Positions 34,309 to 37,971 of a stretch of 37,971 nucleotides of DNA are shown piece by piece; the first letter of the stretch is position 1; every line of letters begins with the position of its first letter. The position numbers were made by a program, and so were the translations under genes. The stretch lies in NCBI GenBank assembly GCA_029003555.1, contig JAQYCE010000076.1, positions 1 to 37,971 on the forward strand, given 5' to 3'. Origin of the DNA: Bacillota bacterium (GTDB lineage: Bacteria; Bacillota; Clostridia; Tissierellales; Peptoniphilaceae). A model generated the notes under the pieces. It saw nothing but the letters and a program-made list of their open reading frames with translations, ran no database searches and was not told the DNA's origin.

Positions 34309-36117
34309 TTATACCCTTTCGGCATATTGGAGGTCATAAAGGACCCGGAAAAGACCGTTTTTCTCGATCAGTTCCTCCCTGGTCCCCTCTTCGGCAATTT
34401 TGCCATGGTGCATGACGATGATCTTATCCGCACCGGCAATGGTGGAAATTCGGTGGGCCACAGCCAACATGGTCCGATCGGTGGACATGTTTTGGATGGC
34501 CTCCTGGATCAGGGTTTCCGTTTCCGTATCGATATTAGAGGTGGCTTCATCAAGAATCAAAACAGGGGGACGGTCGGCAACGGTCCGGGCAAAGGAGAGG
34601 AGCTGGCGCTGGCCGGCGGACAGGGTGGACCCCCTCTCGGTAACCGGCTCATCATAGGTCTTGGGCAGCTTCTTGATAAATTCATCGGCCCGGACCAGCT
34701 TGGCCGCTTCATAAGCCGCCTCCCGGTCCACGCTTTCCCTACCCACCCGGATATTTCCGATAATATCCCCGGTAAAGAGGAAGACATCCTGCTGGACCAA
34801 TCCCACAGCCCGTCGGAGGTCGGTTAATTGATATTCCTTGACATCTACACCGTCCAAGAGGATTCTTCCTTTTTGAACGTCATAGAACCGGGAAATCAGG
34901 CTCATGATGGTGGACTTCCCGGCACCGGTAGCCCCTACAAAGGCGACAAATTGACCGGGCTCCACGGTAAAGGAGACATCCTTGAGGATCCACTCCCCCT
35001 CCTCATCGTAGCGGAACCATACATGGTCGAATTCGATAGCCCCACGAATGGATTCCCGGGGAAGGGGGCGGTCCCCCGACTCAATATCCGCCTCCTGGTC
35101 CAAGAGGTGGAAGACCCGGTTAGCTGATGTCATGGCATATTGGATGACGTTAAAGGTCATGGCCATCTCCAGGATGGGCCGGAAGAATTGCTGGATGTAG
35201 TCAATGAAGGCATAGACCAGACCGAAAGTGATCAGGCCCTTCATTTGAGCCAGACCCCCGAACCAAAGGAGGAGGGCCAGTCCCGTTGTCCGGACGATTT
35301 CGATAGCCGGCCGGTAGATGGCAAAACCGAAAACTTCCGTCCGTCCCAGCCGGTAGTACTTTTGGTTGATCTCATCAAATTCTCGGTAAATTCCCTCTTC
35401 TTCGCTGAAGGTCTGGATTTCAAAGATTCCGGACAGGTTCTCAGACAGCTTGGTGTTAAGAAGGGAGAGGGTTTCTCTTTCTTTTTTGTAAACGACCCGG
35501 ATCTTCCGCCGGAAGATGACCGATATGGCCACAATGAAAGGGGTCAGGAGGACCACAAAGGTAGCCAGGCGGGCATCCATGGAGTACATGATGATGACAA
35601 TGCCAACAAATGTAAAGATGGACTGAAAAAGGGAAACCAGGACATAGGTGAACATCTCATTGATGGCTTCTGGGTCATTGGTTGCCCGGGTGACCAGAGA
35701 TCCGATGGCATGGTCGTCGAAAAACTTCATGGACAGGCCCAGGATGTGGTTATAAATATCCGAACGAATCTCCCGGATGATCCGCTGGGCAGTCTTCTGG
35801 GTCAGGATGAAGCCCACGTAGTTGATGACGAACATCCCCAGAACCATAGCCAGGTAGATCAGGGCTTTTCTGATGGCCCCTTCCATGGCCAGGTCCTTAG
35901 CCGGGGCATCCGCCCCCGGACTAGCAAGGACGGAGAGGTCCTGGTCGATGAGGGTTTGGATAATCCGGGGCTGGACCAGGCGCATGGCAATGGCAACGAA
36001 GATCAGACTGAAAACCAGGAGGAACCAGGCCCAATAGGGCTTGGCATAGGCCATGAGCCGTTTGAAAGCATGATTATCCGTTTTTTCCCAATCCTGTTCT
36101 TTTTCCATTTCAGGCAT
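34309..36117 (-). CDS. ABC transporter, permease-ATPase half-transporter (multidrug exporter type, canonical NBD)
   Basis: TM domain plus NBD: Walker A GATGAGKST, signature LSAGQRQL, Walker B PPVLILDEATSNID, H-loop VAHRIST. ATG at 36117 after GAAAGGAGG; the ORF track over-extends to 36213. Confidence 0.94.
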   Translation of the reverse strand: MPEMEKEQDWEKTDNHAFKRLMAYAKPYWAWFLLVFSLIFVAIAMRLVQPRIIQTLIDQDLSVLASPGADAPAKDLAMEGAIRKALIYLAMVLGMFVINYVGFILTQKTAQRIIREIRSDIYNHILGLSMKFFDDHAIGSLVTRATNDPEAINEMFTYVLVSLFQSIFTFVGIVIIMYSMDARLATFVVLLTPFIVAISVIFRRKIRVVYKKERETLSLLNTKLSENLSGIFEIQTFSEEEGIYREFDEINQKYYRLGRTEVFGFAIYRPAIEIVRTTGLALLLWFGGLAQMKGLITFGLVYAFIDYIQQFFRPILEMAMTFNVIQYAMTSANRVFHLLDQEADIESGDRPLPRESIRGAIEFDHVWFRYDEEGEWILKDVSFTVEPGQFVAFVGATGAGKSTIMSLISRFYDVQKGRILLDGVDVKEYQLTDLRRAVGLVQQDVFLFTGDIIGNIRVGRESVDREAAYEAAKLVRADEFIKKLPKTYDEPVTERGSTLSAGQRQLLSFARTVADRPPVLILDEATSNIDTETETLIQEAIQNMSTDRTMLAVAHRISTIAGADKIIVMHHGKIAEEGTREELIEKNGLFRVLYDLQYAERV

Positions 36118-37873
36118 GGGCTTCCTCCTTTCCGTAGGTGCGAGCGCGGGATTCCAGAAGTTGGAGGTGGTAGAGTTCCTTGTAGAAGCCCTCCTGGCTG
36201 ACCAGGTCGGCATGGCTGCCTCGCTGGCTGATTCTCCCGTCCTCGATGACGATGATTTCTTCCAGGCTCTCCACCGTAGAAATCCGCTGGGAGACCATAA
36301 TCAGCCCCTTCTTGTGCTGGGCAAGTTGGCCCAGAATTCGGGATTCCGTTTCCGTATCCACCGCAGAAAGAGAGTCATCCATAATCAAGACAGGGGCATC
36401 CTTGTAGTAGGCCCGAGCGATGGAAACCCTCTGTTGCTGGCCGCCGGACAGGGTAACCCCCCTCTCCCCGACCATGGATTCATAGCCCATGGGCATAGCT
36501 TCGATGTCTTTATCAACCTGGGCAAATTCCGCCGCCCGACGGACCCGGTCCTCATCCAAATCATCCGAAGAAAAGGCGATATTGGCGTCGATGGGCCGGG
36601 AGAAAAGAAAGGACTCCTGGGCCACCACCCCGAAGACCCGATAGAGGGATTCGAAGGTCAAGTTTCGGATATCCACCCCATCGACTAAAATTTCTCCCTC
36701 CGTCACATCAAAACGGCGGAGGAGGAGGTTGATTAATGTGGACTTCCCGGACCCGGTCCTACCAAGGATAGCCAGGCTATGACCCGGCTCCAAAGTGAAG
36801 GAAACATCCTGTAGGATCCAGGGGCTGTCCGGGCCATAGCGGAAGGAGACCTTTTTGAATTCCACTCTCCCTTTGGGGTCCTTGAGTTCTGTAGCAAATT
36901 CATTTTCCCGGACCTTGGGCCGGGTCCGGAAGATCTCATTAAGCCTTTCCAATGAGGTGACTCCTCTTTGGAACTGGGAGATGACCAGGCCCATGGCAAT
37001 CAGGGGCCAGATGATCAGGTCCAGGTACTGGATGATGGCAACAAAGGATCCCACGGTGATGGTCCCGGAGAGGGCCCCCTTTGCCCCGTAAATAATAAAG
37101 ACGAAAAAGGAAAAACCGGAGATCAAGGTAATCATGGGGTCGAAAAGACCATCGACACGGTTGAGGTCCATGACCTTGTCGGAATATTTTTCATTGATGG
37201 CCTCAAAGGACCGGGACCGGTTGTCTTCGATAGCAAAGGCTTTAATGACCCGGATGCCGGAGAGGTTCTCCTGGACTTCGGTAGTCAGCTCACCGAAGGT
37301 GTCCTGGACAACCCGGGACCGGCGGTTGAGGGGGCGAATAATTTTCGCCACAGCCACCACCAAAAAAGGCAGGGAAACCAGGGCAACAGCGGTCGTCAGC
37401 AGGCCCGCCGTTGAGACCATCATGACCACGGTAAAAATCGTCATAAAGAGGGAGTCGATGACCATCATGACGCCCCCGCCCATGGAGTCCCGGACGGCAG
37501 AGATGTCGTTGGTTGCCCGGGCCATGAGGTCACCGGTCCGGTTCTTATTGAAGTAATCGGTATCAAGGCTGAGGTACTTTTGGAAGAGCTTGTCCCGGAG
37601 CCAATAGTCCATCCTCCGGGCTGTCCCGAAAATCTGGGTCCGCCAGATGAAGCGACCCACCACCATAACGGCGCCGATGAGGATGAGGCGGAGGATGAGG
37701 GCCATGAGGCTCTCCTCCGTCAGCTGGCCGGTGGTGGTCAGGTCAGCGAAAGACCGGAAGATTTGCGGGATGAGCAAGTTGGCAAAGTCAACGACCATCA
37801 ATACCACAATGCCGATAATATAATGCCAGTAATTCTTTTTTAGAAAGGGAAAGATCGTTCGATAGGCGCGCAT
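36110..37873 (-). CDS. ABC transporter, permease-ATPase half-transporter (partner with non-canonical NBD)
   Basis: TM domain plus NBD: Walker A GRTGSGKST, signature LSGGQQQR, Walker B APVLIMDDSLSAVD, switch region MVSQRIST. Stop overlaps the start of the next half-transporter. Confidence 0.94.
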   Translation of the reverse strand: MRAYRTIFPFLKKNYWHYIIGIVVLMVVDFANLLIPQIFRSFADLTTTGQLTEESLMALILRLILIGAVMVVGRFIWRTQIFGTARRMDYWLRDKLFQKYLSLDTDYFNKNRTGDLMARATNDISAVRDSMGGGVMMVIDSLFMTIFTVVMMVSTAGLLTTAVALVSLPFLVVAVAKIIRPLNRRSRVVQDTFGELTTEVQENLSGIRVIKAFAIEDNRSRSFEAINEKYSDKVMDLNRVDGLFDPMITLISGFSFFVFIIYGAKGALSGTITVGSFVAIIQYLDLIIWPLIAMGLVISQFQRGVTSLERLNEIFRTRPKVRENEFATELKDPKGRVEFKKVSFRYGPDSPWILQDVSFTLEPGHSLAILGRTGSGKSTLINLLLRRFDVTEGEILVDGVDIRNLTFESLYRVFGVVAQESFLFSRPIDANIAFSSDDLDEDRVRRAAEFAQVDKDIEAMPMGYESMVGERGVTLSGGQQQRVSIARAYYKDAPVLIMDDSLSAVDTETESRILGQLAQHKKGLIMVSQRISTVESLEEIIVIEDGRISQRGSHADLVSQEGFYKELYHLQLLESRARTYGKEEAHA

Positions 37874-37971
37874 AGGGGTCCTTTCTCTTGGTTTTCTTCA
37901 GGTGAATCAATGGAGTCAAAAAAATACGATACAGCCATGATACCACCTATAGTGGTTTTTTTCTTGTTTTT

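Noticed and set aside
35140-36201. 353-aa plus-strand ORF
   Set aside because: Antisense to an ABC transporter gene; low-complexity D/G/H/Q-rich shadow frame with no domain signature.
1-37971. CRISPR arrays, insertion sequences, prophage or rRNA genes
   Set aside because: No direct-repeat/spacer array, transposase, integrase, phage structural gene or rRNA sequence was recognised on either strand.

Overview
The window is a chromosomal housekeeping region from a moderately GC-rich Firmicute (gene order and sequence look Clostridia/Tissierellia-like; the taxonomy is inference). Nearly all genes are on the minus strand. In ascending coordinates they are: pgk (3' end truncated by the window edge), gap, a prsA-like foldase lipoprotein, mfd, pth, prs, an unusual short GlmU-like gene, murC (+), a TPR protein and a membrane protein, mutS2, a U32 peptidase, zapA, pheT, pheS, a TrmH/SpoU-type RNA methyltransferase, a TrkA/TrkH (Ktr-like) K+ uptake pair with a class-I glutamine-amidotransferase-like gene, infC-rpmI-rplT (+) behind an attenuated leader, a GT4 glycosyltransferase, thrS with a T-box leader, hisS, tRNA-Cys and tRNA-Gly, an AT-rich VanZ-like gene, a sigma-like protein with a transmembrane segment, and a heterodimeric ABC exporter. 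I see no CRISPR array, transposase, phage or rRNA genes. The two most interesting items are: (1) the gene at the conserved glmU locus, which keeps an intact-looking acetyltransferase domain but has a shortened, eroded uridylyltransferase domain; and (2) a single-pass membrane protein with an ECF-sigma-like cytoplasmic half and an extracytoplasmic C-terminal half, next to the ABC exporter pair. Other notable points are an AUU (ATT) start codon for infC that the ORF track missed, GTGA translational coupling of the K+ channel gene, and an AT-rich island beside the tRNA genes.
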